From positions 284,039 through 348,038 of the forward strand of contig NZ_JAAHBP010000005.1 in the NCBI RefSeq assembly GCF_023184515.1: DNA of 64,000 nt, read 5' to 3'. The DNA comes from Streptomyces sp. D2-8 (GTDB taxonomy: Bacteria; Actinomycetota; Actinomycetes; Streptomycetales; Streptomycetaceae). The position numbers were made by a program, and so were the translations under genes. Under the pieces are notes generated by a model. The model searched no databases and had not been told where the DNA came from. It worked only from the letters and a program-made list of their open reading frames with translations. Positions within the stretch are counted from its first letter, which is position 1; the number at the start of each line of letters is the position of its first letter. Shown piece after piece: positions 53,541 through 62,327 of this stretch.

Positions 53541-56500
53541 TTACGGCGCCACCGCGTCGATCGCCTTCACGATCCGCTTGTCGGAGACGGGGTACGCCGT
53601 GCCCAGCGCGTGCGCGAAGTAGCTGACCCGGAGCTCCTCGATCATCCAGCGGATGTCCAGGACCGACGACGGGACCGGACGGCCCTGCGGCATCTGCTCC
53701 AGGAGCCAGGCGTACTCGTCCTGCATCTCGTGGACCTTCTGCATCCGCGTCGTGTCCCGCTGGACGTTCGTCGGCATCTGCTGCAGACGCCGGTCGGCCG
53801 CCACCAGATAGCGCATCAGGTCCGCCATGCGCCGCAGCCCCGCCTCCGTCACGAAGCCCGGCTTCACCAGGGCGTCCAGCTGCCCCCGGACATCCTGGAG
53901 ATTCGGCAGCAGCGCGGGGCTGCGCACGGCCTTCAGACGGCGCTCACAGGCCTGCCAGGCGGCCAGGACCTGCTGCACCTGCCCGACCGTACGCACGGTC
54001 GTGTCGACGATCTCGGCGCGCACCTTGTCGTACAGCTTCCGGTACGACTCCTCGTCCCACGCCGGCCCGCCGAAGTCCCCGATCAGCTTGTCCGCGGCGG
54101 CCATCGCGCAGTCGTCGAACAGACCCTGGACGGACCCGTGCGGATTCGCGGACAGCGCCAGCTTCTGCGGGTTCGTCAGGCGATCGCTCGCGAATTTCGC
54201 CGGGTTCACCGGGATGTTGCGCAGGATCAGCCGCCGCGTGCCCTTCCACATGGCCTGCGCCTGCTCCGCCTCCGTGTCGAAGAGACGCACGGAGACCGTG
54301 TCGCCGTCGTCGACCAGCGCCGGATACGCCTTCACCGGCTGACCGGCCCGGCGGGTCTCGAAGACGCGGGTGAGCGTGCCGATCGTCCAGTCGGTCAGGC
54401 CCGAGCGCTCCAGGGACTCGCCGCCGGAGCGCTCTGCGGTCGCCGCGGCCGCCTGGGAGAGGGCCTTTCGGGCCTTCGGACGCAGCCTGAGCTTCAGCGC
54501 CTCCAGGTCCTTGTCCTCAGCCAGCTTGCGGCGACGCTCGTCAACGATGCGGAACGTGACCTTCAAGTGGTCGGGGACCTTGGACAGGTCGAAGTCGTCC
54601 GCCTCGAAGGGCACCCCGACCATCAGTCTCAGCTCGCGCGTCATCGTCGCGGTCAGAGGTTCTTGGAGAGGGACGGCCCGGTCCAGGAACGCCCTCGCGA
54701 AGTTCGGCGCGGGGACGTAGTTCCGCCGGATCGGCTTGGGCAGGGACCGGATCAGCTCCGTGACCAGCTCCTCCCGCAGGCCCGGGATCTGCCAGTCGAA
54801 GCCCTCGTCCGTGACCTGGTTGAGGACCTGCAGCGGGACGTGGACGGTCACGCCGTCGGCGTCCGCGCCCGGCTCGAACTGATACGTCACCCGGAACTTC
54901 AGGTTCCCCTGCCGCCACGAGTCCGGATAGTCGGCCTTGGTGACCTCGCCCGCCTTCTCGTTGATGAGCATCTCGCGCTCGAAATCGAGGAAGTCGGGCC
55001 GCTCGTGCCGCTTGTGCTTCCACCAGGAGTCGAAGTGGGCACCGGAGACCACGTGCTCGGGGATCCGCTGGTCATAGAAGTCGAACAGCGTCTCGTCATC
55101 GACCAGGATGTCCCGGCGCCGGGCGCGGTGCTCCAACTCCTCGACCTCGGTGAGGAGGCGACGGTTGTCCGAGAAGAACTTGTGATGCGTACGCCAGTCG
55201 CCCTCGACCAGCGCGTTCCGGATGAACAGCTCACGGCTGATCTCCGGGTCGATCCGCCCGTAGTTGACCTTCCGCTGCGCCACGATCGGCACGCCGTAGA
55301 GCGTGACCTTCTCGTACGCCATCACCGCGGCCTGGTCCTTCTCCCAGTGCGGCTCGCTGTACGTGCGCTTGACGAGGTGCGCGGCGAGGGGCTCGACCCA
55401 CTCGGGCTCGATCCTGGCGTTGACGCGGGCCCAGAGGCGGGACGTCTCGACGAGCTCGGCCGACATCACGAAACGCGGGGGCTTCTTGAAGAGGGCCGAG
55501 CCGGGGAACACCGCGAACTTGGCGTTCCGCGCGCCCAGGTACTCGTTCTTCCCCGTGCTCCTCCCGCCCTCCCCTCCGGCCTCCTTCACATCCTTCATGC
55601 CGATGTGCGACAACAGGCCGGCCAGGAGGGAGAGATGGATGCGGTCGGCCGGGGCGTCGTCCTCGTTGAGGTGGATGCCCATCTGCTTCGCGACCGTGCG
55701 CAACTGCGTGTAGATGTCCTGCCATTCGCGGATGCGAAGGAAGTTGAGGTACTCCTGCTTGCACATCCGGCGGAAGGAGGACGACCCCCGCTCCCTCTGC
55801 TGCTCGCGGAGATAGCGCCAGAGGTTGAGGTAGGCCAGGAAGTCGCTGGTCTCGTCCTTGAAACGGGCGTGCTGCTGGTCGGCCTGCGCCTGCTTCTCGG
55901 CGGGGCGCTCGCGCGGATCCTGAATGGACAGCGCGGCGGCTATGACCATGACCTCGCGCACACAGCCGTTCTGGTCCGCCTCCAGGACCATCCGGGCCAG
56001 CCGCGGGTCGACCGGCAGCTGGGCCAGCTTGCGGCCGGTGTCCGTGAGCCGTTTGCGGGGGTCCTTCTGCGCCGGATCGAGGGCGTTCAGCTCCTGGAGC
56101 AGCTGGACCCCGTCGCGGATGTTGCGGTGGTCCGGCGGGTCGATGAAGGGGAACTTCTCGATGTCGCCGAGGCCGGCCGCCGTCATCTGCAGGATGACGG
56201 AGGCGAGGTTCGTCCGGAGGATCTCCGCGTCCGTGAACTCCGGGCGGGCCTCGAAGTCGTCCTCGCTGTACAGACGGATGCAGATGCCGTCGGACGTACG
56301 GCCGCAGCGGCCCTTGCGCTGATTGGCGCTGGCCTGCGAGACCGGCTCGATGGGCAGGCGCTGGACCTTCGTGCGGTGGCTGTAGCGGGAGATGCGGGCG
56401 AAACCGGGGTCGATCACGTACTTGATACCCGGAACGGTCAGCGAGGTCTCGGCGACGTTCGTGGCCAGAACGATCCTGCGACCGGTGTGCGGCTGGAAGA

Positions 56501-57509
56501 CACGGTGCTGCTCCGCGTGGGAGAGCCGGGCGTAGAGCGGCAGGATCTCCGTGAACCGGTAGTTCTTCTTGGTGAGCGCGTCCGCCGTGTCCCTGATCTC
56601 CCGCTCACCCGAGAGAAAGACGAGGATGTCACCCTTCCCCTCCTTCTGGAGCTCCTCCACAGCATCGGTGATCGCGGTGATCTGATCACGGTCGGCGTCC
56701 TCGCCGTCCTCCTCCAGCAGCGGCCGGTAGCGGACCTCCACGGGATACGTACGGCCGCTGACCTCGACGATCGGCGCGTCACCGAAATGCCGCGAGAAGC
56801 GCTCGGGGTCGATCGTGGCCGAGGTGATGACAACCTTGAGATCGGGGCGCTTCGGCAGCAACTGCGCGAGATAGCCCAGCAGGAAGTCGATGTTGAGAGA
56901 CCGCTCATGGGCCTCGTCGATGATGATCGTGTCGTACGCGCGCAGCTCGCGGTCCGTCTGGATCTCGGCGAGCAGGATGCCGTCCGTCATGAGCTTGACG
57001 AAGGTGGCGCCCGGGTCGACCTGGTCGGTGAAGCGGACCTTCCAGCCGACGGCCTCGCCGAGCGGGGTGTCCAGCTCCTCGGCGACGCGCTCGGCGACCG
57101 TACGGGCGGCGATCCTGCGCGGCTGCGTGTGCCCGATCATGCCCCGTACGCCACGCCCGAGCTCCAGGCAGATCTTGGGGATCTGCGTCGTCTTGCCGGA
57201 GCCGGTCTCGCCGGCGACGATCACGACCTGATGGTCGCGGATGGCGTCGGCGATCACGTCCTTCTTCTGGCTGACCGGCAGCTGCTCGGGGTAGGTGACC
57301 TCGGGCACAAGGGCGCGCCGGCCGGCCATCCGCTCCTCGGCCCTGCCGACCTCCGCCTCGATCTCGGCGAGCACGGCGGCCCGTGCCTCCGGCTTACGGA
57401 TCTTGCGCGCACCTTCGAGCCTGCGCCCGAGCCGGTGCGCGTCGCGCAGGGACAGCTCGGTCAGGCGGGGGGCGAGGGCGCCGAGGGCGGGGGCGGGGTG
57501 CGTAGACAT
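53541..57509 (-). CDS. hrpA: ATP-dependent RNA helicase HrpA
   Basis: 1322 residues from ATG 57509. DEAH-box helicase: Walker A GETGSGKTTQIPKI (about 100), DEAH in IIIDEAHERSLNIDFLLGYL (about 196), SATID, LVFLSGEREI-type motif and motif VI QRKGRCGR. Winged-helix, ratchet and OB-like regions follow, then the long C-terminal DUF3418 domain (PPRFVMSAELVETSRLWARVNARIEPEW to the end) that defines HrpA. HrpA rescues stalled ribosomes in E. coli (known). Full length, apparently monocistronic. Confidence 0.96.
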   Translation of the reverse strand: MSTHPAPALGALAPRLTELSLRDAHRLGRRLEGARKIRKPEARAAVLAEIEAEVGRAEERMAGRRALVPEVTYPEQLPVSQKKDVIADAIRDHQVVIVAGETGSGKTTQIPKICLELGRGVRGMIGHTQPRRIAARTVAERVAEELDTPLGEAVGWKVRFTDQVDPGATFVKLMTDGILLAEIQTDRELRAYDTIIIDEAHERSLNIDFLLGYLAQLLPKRPDLKVVITSATIDPERFSRHFGDAPIVEVSGRTYPVEVRYRPLLEEDGEDADRDQITAITDAVEELQKEGKGDILVFLSGEREIRDTADALTKKNYRFTEILPLYARLSHAEQHRVFQPHTGRRIVLATNVAETSLTVPGIKYVIDPGFARISRYSHRTKVQRLPIEPVSQASANQRKGRCGRTSDGICIRLYSEDDFEARPEFTDAEILRTNLASVILQMTAAGLGDIEKFPFIDPPDHRNIRDGVQLLQELNALDPAQKDPRKRLTDTGRKLAQLPVDPRLARMVLEADQNGCVREVMVIAAALSIQDPRERPAEKQAQADQQHARFKDETSDFLAYLNLWRYLREQQRERGSSSFRRMCKQEYLNFLRIREWQDIYTQLRTVAKQMGIHLNEDDAPADRIHLSLLAGLLSHIGMKDVKEAGGEGGRSTGKNEYLGARNAKFAVFPGSALFKKPPRFVMSAELVETSRLWARVNARIEPEWVEPLAAHLVKRTYSEPHWEKDQAAVMAYEKVTLYGVPIVAQRKVNYGRIDPEISRELFIRNALVEGDWRTHHKFFSDNRRLLTEVEELEHRARRRDILVDDETLFDFYDQRIPEHVVSGAHFDSWWKHKRHERPDFLDFEREMLINEKAGEVTKADYPDSWRQGNLKFRVTYQFEPGADADGVTVHVPLQVLNQVTDEGFDWQIPGLREELVTELIRSLPKPIRRNYVPAPNFARAFLDRAVPLQEPLTATMTRELRLMVGVPFEADDFDLSKVPDHLKVTFRIVDERRRKLAEDKDLEALKLRLRPKARKALSQAAAATAERSGGESLERSGLTDWTIGTLTRVFETRRAGQPVKAYPALVDDGDTVSVRLFDTEAEQAQAMWKGTRRLILRNIPVNPAKFASDRLTNPQKLALSANPHGSVQGLFDDCAMAAADKLIGDFGGPAWDEESYRKLYDKVRAEIVDTTVRTVGQVQQVLAAWQACERRLKAVRSPALLPNLQDVRGQLDALVKPGFVTEAGLRRMADLMRYLVAADRRLQQMPTNVQRDTTRMQKVHEMQDEYAWLLEQMPQGRPVPSSVLDIRWMIEELRVSYFAHALGTAYPVSDKRIVKAIDAVAP

Positions 57510-57584
57510 ACGCGACCCAGGATCTCATCCCCCGCAAAACAGAGGCGAACGGATTTCGACCAGACCACGTAAGCAGCATTCGAG

Positions 57585-57614
57585 CACTTGGCCGAACGGT
57601 CATTCGACCGAGTG
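57585..57614 (+). mobile_element. Imperfect subterminal hairpin, candidate left end of the tnpB element
   Basis: Bases 57585-57596 pair with 57603-57614 with one mismatch and one G-T. Such an imperfect foldback near the end is the recognition structure of IS200/IS605 elements. It stands 54 bp before tnpB. The exact element boundary was not found. Confidence 0.45.
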
Positions 57615-57667
57615 TCCGGGGGTCGATCACCTGACCGCAGCGCTGGCCTCGCCCTAGATTCCTGGAC

Positions 57668-58846
57668 GTGAAGCTCGTGATCCGCGTCAAACTCCTGCCG
57701 ACCCCCGAACAGGCATCGGCACTACAGGCGACCCTCCACGCCTGCAACGCGGCAGCCAATCACGTCTCCGTCTCCCACACCGCCTTCACCACCGGAATCA
57801 AACGCAACCGCGAACTACGCGCCCTCACCTACACCCAGGTCAAGACCCGATGGTCCCTCGGCGCCCAGGCCGCCCAGCACGTCATCAAGAAGACCGCCGA
57901 CGCCTACGCAGCCCTCACCGGCAACCTCAAGGCCGGAAACCTCGGCAAACCCGTCTCCAAACGCTTCCTCAGAGCCACCGAGAAGCCCATCGCCTTCCGA
58001 CCCCAAGACGCCCAGCCCTACGACGACCGCATGCTGTCCTGGCAGATGCCACAACGCACCGTCTCCATCTGGACCGTGGCCGGACGCATGAAACGCCTCG
58101 CCTTCACGGGAGAGGAAACGCAACTCCTCCTCCTCGCCCACCACCGTCAGGGCGAGTCCGACCTGACCAGCCAGAACGGTCACTGGTACCTCCTGGCCAC
58201 AGTCGACCTCCCGGAAAGCCACATCACCCCGGACCCCCGGGAATTCATCGGCGTGGACCTCGGCATCACCAACATCGCCACCACATCGACCGGCCACCGG
58301 CACAGCGGCCGACGCCTCAACCGCAGCAGACAGAACGACCGACGCAATCGAGACAACCTCGCCAGAAGGCAGACACGGTCCGCCAAACGGCGAGCCAAAC
58401 GCCGCGCCGGAAGAGAAGCCCGACGCACCCGCGACATCAACCACAAGATCAGCAAGCACATCGTGACGGAGGCCCAACGCACCGGTCGCGGCCTCGCCCT
58501 GGAAGACCTGGGCGGAATCCGCGAACGGGCACGGCTGAAGAAGCCCCAACGCGTCACGATCCACTCCTGGGCCTTCGCCCAGCTCGGCGCCTTCATCGCA
58601 TACAAGGCGCGCAGGGCCGGAGTGCCGGTGGTACACGTCCACCCGGCCTACACCAGCCAGGAGTGCTCGCGCTGCCATCACATCGACAAGAGGAACCGGC
58701 CGGCACAGGCCGTGTTCTCGTGCAGGAACTGCGGCTTCGTTGAGCACGCGGACCTGAATGCGTCCCACGTCATCGCCGGTCGCGGCTGGTGGATGTGGGT
58801 CTGCGGGGCCGAGTCACAGGTCCCTGCTCTCACGCTGATCGCGTAG
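57668..58846 (+). CDS. tnpB: IS200/IS605-family TnpB (OrfB), RNA-guided nuclease family
   Basis: 392 residues from GTG 57668. N-terminal domain (VIRVKLLPTPEQASALQATLHACNAAANHVS), then a RuvC-like nuclease. Catalytic acids are present at D197 (GVDLGITNIAT), E279 (LALEDLGGIR) and D362 (HADLNASHVI). The zinc finger is intact (C333, C336, C352, C355; CSRCH and FSCRNCGF). The protein therefore looks active. TnpB proteins cut DNA guided by an RNA made from the element right end (known). No tnpA transposase is nearby, so this is an orphan (IS1341-type) element. It is inserted between hrpA and the tRNA-Phe cluster. Confidence 0.92.
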   Translation: MKLVIRVKLLPTPEQASALQATLHACNAAANHVSVSHTAFTTGIKRNRELRALTYTQVKTRWSLGAQAAQHVIKKTADAYAALTGNLKAGNLGKPVSKRFLRATEKPIAFRPQDAQPYDDRMLSWQMPQRTVSIWTVAGRMKRLAFTGEETQLLLLAHHRQGESDLTSQNGHWYLLATVDLPESHITPDPREFIGVDLGITNIATTSTGHRHSGRRLNRSRQNDRRNRDNLARRQTRSAKRRAKRRAGREARRTRDINHKISKHIVTEAQRTGRGLALEDLGGIRERARLKKPQRVTIHSWAFAQLGAFIAYKARRAGVPVVHVHPAYTSQECSRCHHIDKRNRPAQAVFSCRNCGFVEHADLNASHVIAGRGWWMWVCGAESQVPALTLIA

Positions 58847-58925
58847 GGCTGGATGCGCCGCTGCCGTCGAAGCCATCGACGGGGCGAGCTGCGAGCCGGA
58901 GGGTTTTCGCCCCTCCGACAGCGGA
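58700..58925 (+). ncRNA. Candidate guide (reRNA/omega) RNA of TnpB
   Basis: The end of tnpB plus the following about 80 bp fold into two clear hairpins: a 7-bp stem at 58864-58882 (loop AGCCA) and a 7-bp stem at 58897-58917 (loop TTTTCGC). In characterised elements the guide RNA overlaps the end of tnpB and extends through the right end into flanking DNA. Boundaries and guide are inferred, not demonstrated. Confidence 0.45.
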
Positions 58926-58968
58926 CGCGGACGCTCGTACCACGGGTGTGATCCACGAGGCATGCAAC

Positions 58969-58996
58969 AAGGCCCCGATCCGAAGATCGGGGCCTT
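58969..58996 (-). terminator. Terminator of the tRNA-Phe transcript
   Basis: A perfect 12-bp stem (58969-58980 with 58985-58996), loop CGAA, followed on the minus strand by a short T-rich run. Confidence 0.85.
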
Positions 58997-59001
58997 AGCT
59001 G

Positions 59002-59075
59002 TGGCTGGGGCCGGGGTCGAACCGGCGACCTCTCGCTTTTCAGGCGAGCGCTCGTACCAACTGAGCTACCCAGCC
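59002..59075 (-). tRNA. tRNA-Phe (anticodon GAA)
   Basis: 74 nt. Acceptor GGCTGGG with CCCAGCC, anticodon arm CTCGC-CTGAAAA-GCGAG, T-arm GGTTCGACC. CCA is not encoded. Confidence 0.95.
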
Positions 59076-59099
59076 ACGAGGTTTCACGTGAAACCTCAG

Positions 59100-59174
59100 C
59101 GGTCCTGACGGGATTTGAACCCGCGGCCTCCACCTTGACAGGGTGGCGAGCACTCCAAACTGCTCCACAGGACC
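59100..59174 (-). tRNA. tRNA-Asp (anticodon GTC), second copy
   Basis: 75 nt, identical to the tRNA-Asp at 53373. It is 24 bp upstream of tRNA-Phe in transcript order, so they are probably processed from one precursor. Confidence 0.95.
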
Positions 59175-59209
59175 AAGCGTCGTACGACAGTGTCGCACAG
59201 GGTGGTGCG

Positions 59210-59282
59210 TGCCCCCAACGGGATTCGAACCCGTGCTACCGCCTTGAAAGGGCGGCGTCCTAGGCCGCTAGACGATGAGGGC
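59210..59282 (-). tRNA. tRNA-Glu (anticodon TTC)
   Basis: 73 nt. Acceptor GCCCTCA/TGGGGGC (one G-T), anticodon arm CCGCC-CTTTCAA-GGCGG, T-loop GTTCGAATC. First of the Glu-Asp-Phe tRNA cluster. Confidence 0.95.
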
Positions 59283-59362
59283 TATCGGCCCGCCTGGGCG
59301 CTTCTCAGCGCGTCGGGGACGTGAGAAGCATATGGGATGGCGGGAGCTATCGCCAAAACGAT

Positions 59363-60937
59363 TTAGGGGGAGGGTGACGAGGTGCCCTCCGGCGGGGTGC
59401 TGGGGGACTGGCTCGCGCCGGGCTGGTTCTCCTTCGGGAGGTGACGGCTGACCTCGGCGGTCGTGAGGCCGAGGCCGCCCAGTTCGATCTCGTCCCAGGC
59501 CTGGAGGTGGCGGGTGTCCCGGTCGAAGTAGAGGATCGACGCCTCGATGGGGTCCGGGTGCTTGCCCTCGATGGCGCGCAGGCCGCTGCCGCCCGTGGAG
59601 CCCTCGATGCGGAGCCGGGTGCCGTACGGCAGGTCCTCCATCTCGTCGTGATGGAGATGGCCGGCCAGGACCAGGGGGACCTCGCCGTCGACCTCGCGGG
59701 CCGCGGAGGGCTCGTGGGCGATGGCGATGTCCACCGGGGTGCCGGCGGTGCTCTGGTCGCGCAGGGCCGTGGCCAGGCGGGCGCCGGCGAGTTCCTGGGA
59801 CTGTTCGGCGCCGGCCTGCTGTGAGCGGTCGGGGGTGAACTGGGGGTCGCCGATGCCCGCGAAGCGCAGGCCCTTGATCGTCTGTGCCCGGCCGTCGTCG
59901 AGGACGTGGACGTTCTTCAGGTCTTCCATGTAGCGCTGGGTGATCATCGAGTCGTGGTTGCCGCGGACCCAGACGTAGGGGGCTCCGAGGTCCTCGATGG
60001 GGTCCAGGAAGCCGTTCTCGGCGGCCGTGCCGTGGTCCATCGTGTCGCCCGAGTCGACGATCACATCGACCTTGTACTGCTCCACGAGCGAGGCGATGAT
60101 CTTCCAGCTCGCCGGGTTGAGGTGGATGTCGGAGACGTGCAGGACCCGGATCGTGGAGGGGTCGGGCGCGTAGGCGGGGAGCGTCGAGGTGGCGTCGTAG
60201 AGCTTGGTCACGTTGGTGACCAGGCGGGCCAATTCCTTCTGGTAGACGTCGAATTCGGTGACGATGCTGCGGGCGTTGCCGACCAGGGAGGGGGCGGAGA
60301 TGAGCAGGCCGGAGAACTTGGGCTCCAGGACGGAGTCGGGGCGCCAGGTGGCGTACGCCGTGCCGCCCGAGGCGGCGAGGAGGGTGAGGGCGAGGCCGCC
60401 GGCGGCCATCGCGCGGCGGGGGCGGCGGTAGACCGCGAGGCCCAGGGCGGTGGCGCCCACGACGACGGCGACGCCGGAGCGCACGGCCAGGTCGAGGGTG
60501 CCGCGGCCGACGTCCTCGGTGACCTCGTCCTGGAGGCCGGAGAGGCGTTCGGGGTGGTCGACGAGGGCCTGGGAGCGGTCGGGGTCGAGCTGGTCGACGT
60601 TGACGTCCAGGCGGACGGGGGCGATGTGGCTGTTCAGTTCGAGGGCGCCCAGCGGCGAGATGTTGATCTTCGTGCCGCCGGTGAAGGACGGGCGCAGGGT
60701 CATCGTCGTGTTCATGGGGCCGACCGGGACCCGGACGTTGCCCACGACGAGCAGCCCCAGCCAGGCGCCGAGCAGGACGACGGCCACGAGTCCCACGGCA
60801 CGGGTCCACGGGTGCGGCTGCGCCACGAGTTCGAGCCTGGCGGGTGCCTGGCGGGAGCGATAGCGGCGGGCCAGGGCGCGCGGGGCCCTGCGGATCGGGT
60901 TCAGGACGCTCAGGACAGCGACGGGGACGCGGGCCAT
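59363..60937 (-). CDS. Membrane-bound metallophosphoesterase
   Basis: 524 residues from ATG 60937. Membrane helices at about 47-65 (AVGLVAVVLLGAWLGLLVVG), about 153-170 and about 178-195 flank a soluble loop. The calcineurin-like phosphoesterase domain (about 265-465) has all metal motifs: HVSDIHLNP, VDSGDTMDHG, VRGNHDS, IAHEP and LAGHLHH. It should hydrolyse phosphoesters with two metals; the substrate is unknown. The tail is a Ser/Pro-rich low-complexity stretch. It has a divergent promoter with the zincin-like gene. Confidence 0.9.
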   Translation of the reverse strand: MARVPVAVLSVLNPIRRAPRALARRYRSRQAPARLELVAQPHPWTRAVGLVAVVLLGAWLGLLVVGNVRVPVGPMNTTMTLRPSFTGGTKINISPLGALELNSHIAPVRLDVNVDQLDPDRSQALVDHPERLSGLQDEVTEDVGRGTLDLAVRSGVAVVVGATALGLAVYRRPRRAMAAGGLALTLLAASGGTAYATWRPDSVLEPKFSGLLISAPSLVGNARSIVTEFDVYQKELARLVTNVTKLYDATSTLPAYAPDPSTIRVLHVSDIHLNPASWKIIASLVEQYKVDVIVDSGDTMDHGTAAENGFLDPIEDLGAPYVWVRGNHDSMITQRYMEDLKNVHVLDDGRAQTIKGLRFAGIGDPQFTPDRSQQAGAEQSQELAGARLATALRDQSTAGTPVDIAIAHEPSAAREVDGEVPLVLAGHLHHDEMEDLPYGTRLRIEGSTGGSGLRAIEGKHPDPIEASILYFDRDTRHLQAWDEIELGGLGLTTAEVSRHLPKENQPGASQSPSTPPEGTSSPSP

Positions 60938-61008
60938 TGATCCCGTATGCCCAAGTCCGCGGTCGGATATGCGGCGCCGGGAGGCTCTCGTGCGGCGGGG
61001 GCGTGGCC

Positions 61009-61020
61009 GACAATGGGCGT
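61009..61020 (+). promoter_or_regulatory. Predicted -10 box for a leaderless transcript
   Basis: GACAAT at 61009-61014 stands 7 bases before GTG 61021; no ribosome binding site lies between. Confidence 0.5.
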
Positions 61021-61371
61021 GTGCTGGAGATGACGCGTGAGGAGTTCGAGGAGCTGGTCGCCGAGGCGCTCGACCGGATCCCGCCGGAGTTGACGCGATT
61101 GATGGACAACGTCGCGGTGTTCGTGGAGGACGAGGCTCCTGCGGACGATCCCGAGCTGCTCGGGCTGTACGAGGGGACTCCGCTGACCGACCGGGGTGAG
61201 TGGTACGCCGGTGTGCTGCCGGACCGGATCACGATCTACCGGAACCCGACGCTGCGGATGTGCGAGTCGCGGGAGGACGTCGTCGCGGAGACGGAGATCA
61301 CCGTGGTGCACGAGATCGCGCACCACTTCGGCATCGACGACGAGCGCCTTCACGCCCTGGGGTACGGCTGA
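61021..61371 (+). CDS. Metallopeptidase-family (zincin-like) small protein
   Basis: 116 residues from GTG 61021; ATG 61030 is an alternative. MTREEFEELVAEALDRIPPEL, LLGLYEGTPLT, PDRITIYRNPTLRMCESREDVVAETEITVVHEIAHHFGIDDERLHALGYG. The HEIAHHFGIDDERL segment is the zinc site of the Zincin_1 (DUF1025) family. Such proteins are widespread in actinobacteria and of unknown substrate; some lack proteolytic activity in tests of relatives (uncertain). Confidence 0.9.
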   Translation: MLEMTREEFEELVAEALDRIPPELTRLMDNVAVFVEDEAPADDPELLGLYEGTPLTDRGEWYAGVLPDRITIYRNPTLRMCESREDVVAETEITVVHEIAHHFGIDDERLHALGYG

Positions 61372-61458
61372 CCGGGTTGTGAATGGGGGGCGCGTGTCCT
61401 CTTGTGGGCGGCGGGAGTTGGAGGTGTTGACTCCCTCACCCTTTCCGGAGGTGGCCCC

Positions 61459-62001
61459 GTGCGCCCCTTGTACGTACCCGTCCGACTGGCCGCCACGGTC
61501 GTGGCGGTCGCCGCTGCCGCCGGCTGCATGAGTGTCGGCGACGACGACGTGGGCGGGGGCGTCAAGCCGTCGCACACCGCCGGGCAGCGGGGTGGTGCGG
61601 CGCCCGACGGCGGTCCGGCGGTGTCGGGCGGCGGCGCCGGGTTCGGCGCGGCCGGTGCCGACGGTGAGCGGGGGCGTGGCAAGGGCAAGAAGGACAAGAA
61701 GGGCAAGAAGGGCAAGGGCGGAGGGGTGGGGGAGACGGCGTCTCCCGCGGCGTCGCCGAGCGCTCAGGCGAGCCCGGCCGCGCCGGGGCGTGACGAGCCG
61801 GAGAGGCCGGTCCGGCCCACGCCGAAGCCGCCGGCCCCGCCGACGCCCACCCGGACGGCCGAGCCGGAGCCCACGCCGACGCCGCCGGAGCCGACCGCGT
61901 CTGCGGAGCCGACGGCGGAGCCGTCGTCGTCGGCGCACGAGCCGCCGGGGACGCAGCTCGCGCAGCGGGAGCCGGCGCCGGAGGCGGGGGCGCCGGCGTA
62001 G
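61459..62001 (+). CDS. Low-complexity lipoprotein (Lys-rich then Pro/Thr/Glu-rich)
   Basis: 180 residues from GTG 61459 with a GGAGG site 8 bases upstream. Lipobox AAAGC (Cys about 23). After it come a Gly-rich segment, a strongly basic GKGKKDKKGKKGKGGG block (about 75-92) and a long Pro/Thr/Glu/Ser-rich tail. No folded domain is seen. A surface spacer or wall-spanning lipoprotein is possible. Coding certainty is supported by the start signals and lipobox rather than by homology. Confidence 0.65.
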   Translation: MRPLYVPVRLAATVVAVAAAAGCMSVGDDDVGGGVKPSHTAGQRGGAAPDGGPAVSGGGAGFGAAGADGERGRGKGKKDKKGKKGKGGGVGETASPAASPSAQASPAAPGRDEPERPVRPTPKPPAPPTPTRTAEPEPTPTPPEPTASAEPTAEPSSSAHEPPGTQLAQREPAPEAGAPA

Positions 62002-62327
62002 GGCCGGGGGTGCGCGGGCGGGAACATGTCCTCCTGGGGTGGGAACAATCCCGGCCGGAGGGTGGTTGGAGTTCTCGGAAGGCTGTCCGGTCGCCGGACG
62101 GTCGCCCACTGTCGCCTGCACAGTCCGGTTTGCCTTACGGGGCCCGGAGTGCGTATGGTGGCAGATCGTTTGATCCCATCTTGCCCGGCGCCACTGCAGA
62201 GCGCGCCGTGTGGCGCGTACTCTCCCTTGCCGTGGTGGACCGCATTGAGGCGGTCGTATTGCGAATCGCGAATCACGGAGTTGACGGGCGCGTGCCGACT
62301 TGAGACTCCGGAAGGTTTCGCATTCGC
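62002..62327. promoter_or_regulatory. Promoter and long leader of the DEAD-box helicase gene
   Basis: 326 bp without a gene. TTGCCT (62130) and TATGGT (62154) with 18-bp spacing could be a promoter, leaving a leader of about 170 bases with inverted repeats around CGAATCGCGAATC. A long leader is common for cold-inducible helicase genes (known in general), so regulation through the leader is possible. Confidence 0.4.

Noticed and set aside
53472..57572. A 1366-codon open frame on the plus strand
   Set aside because: It is antisense to hrpA, whose motifs and codon bias are clear; long antisense frames are expected at this G+C content.
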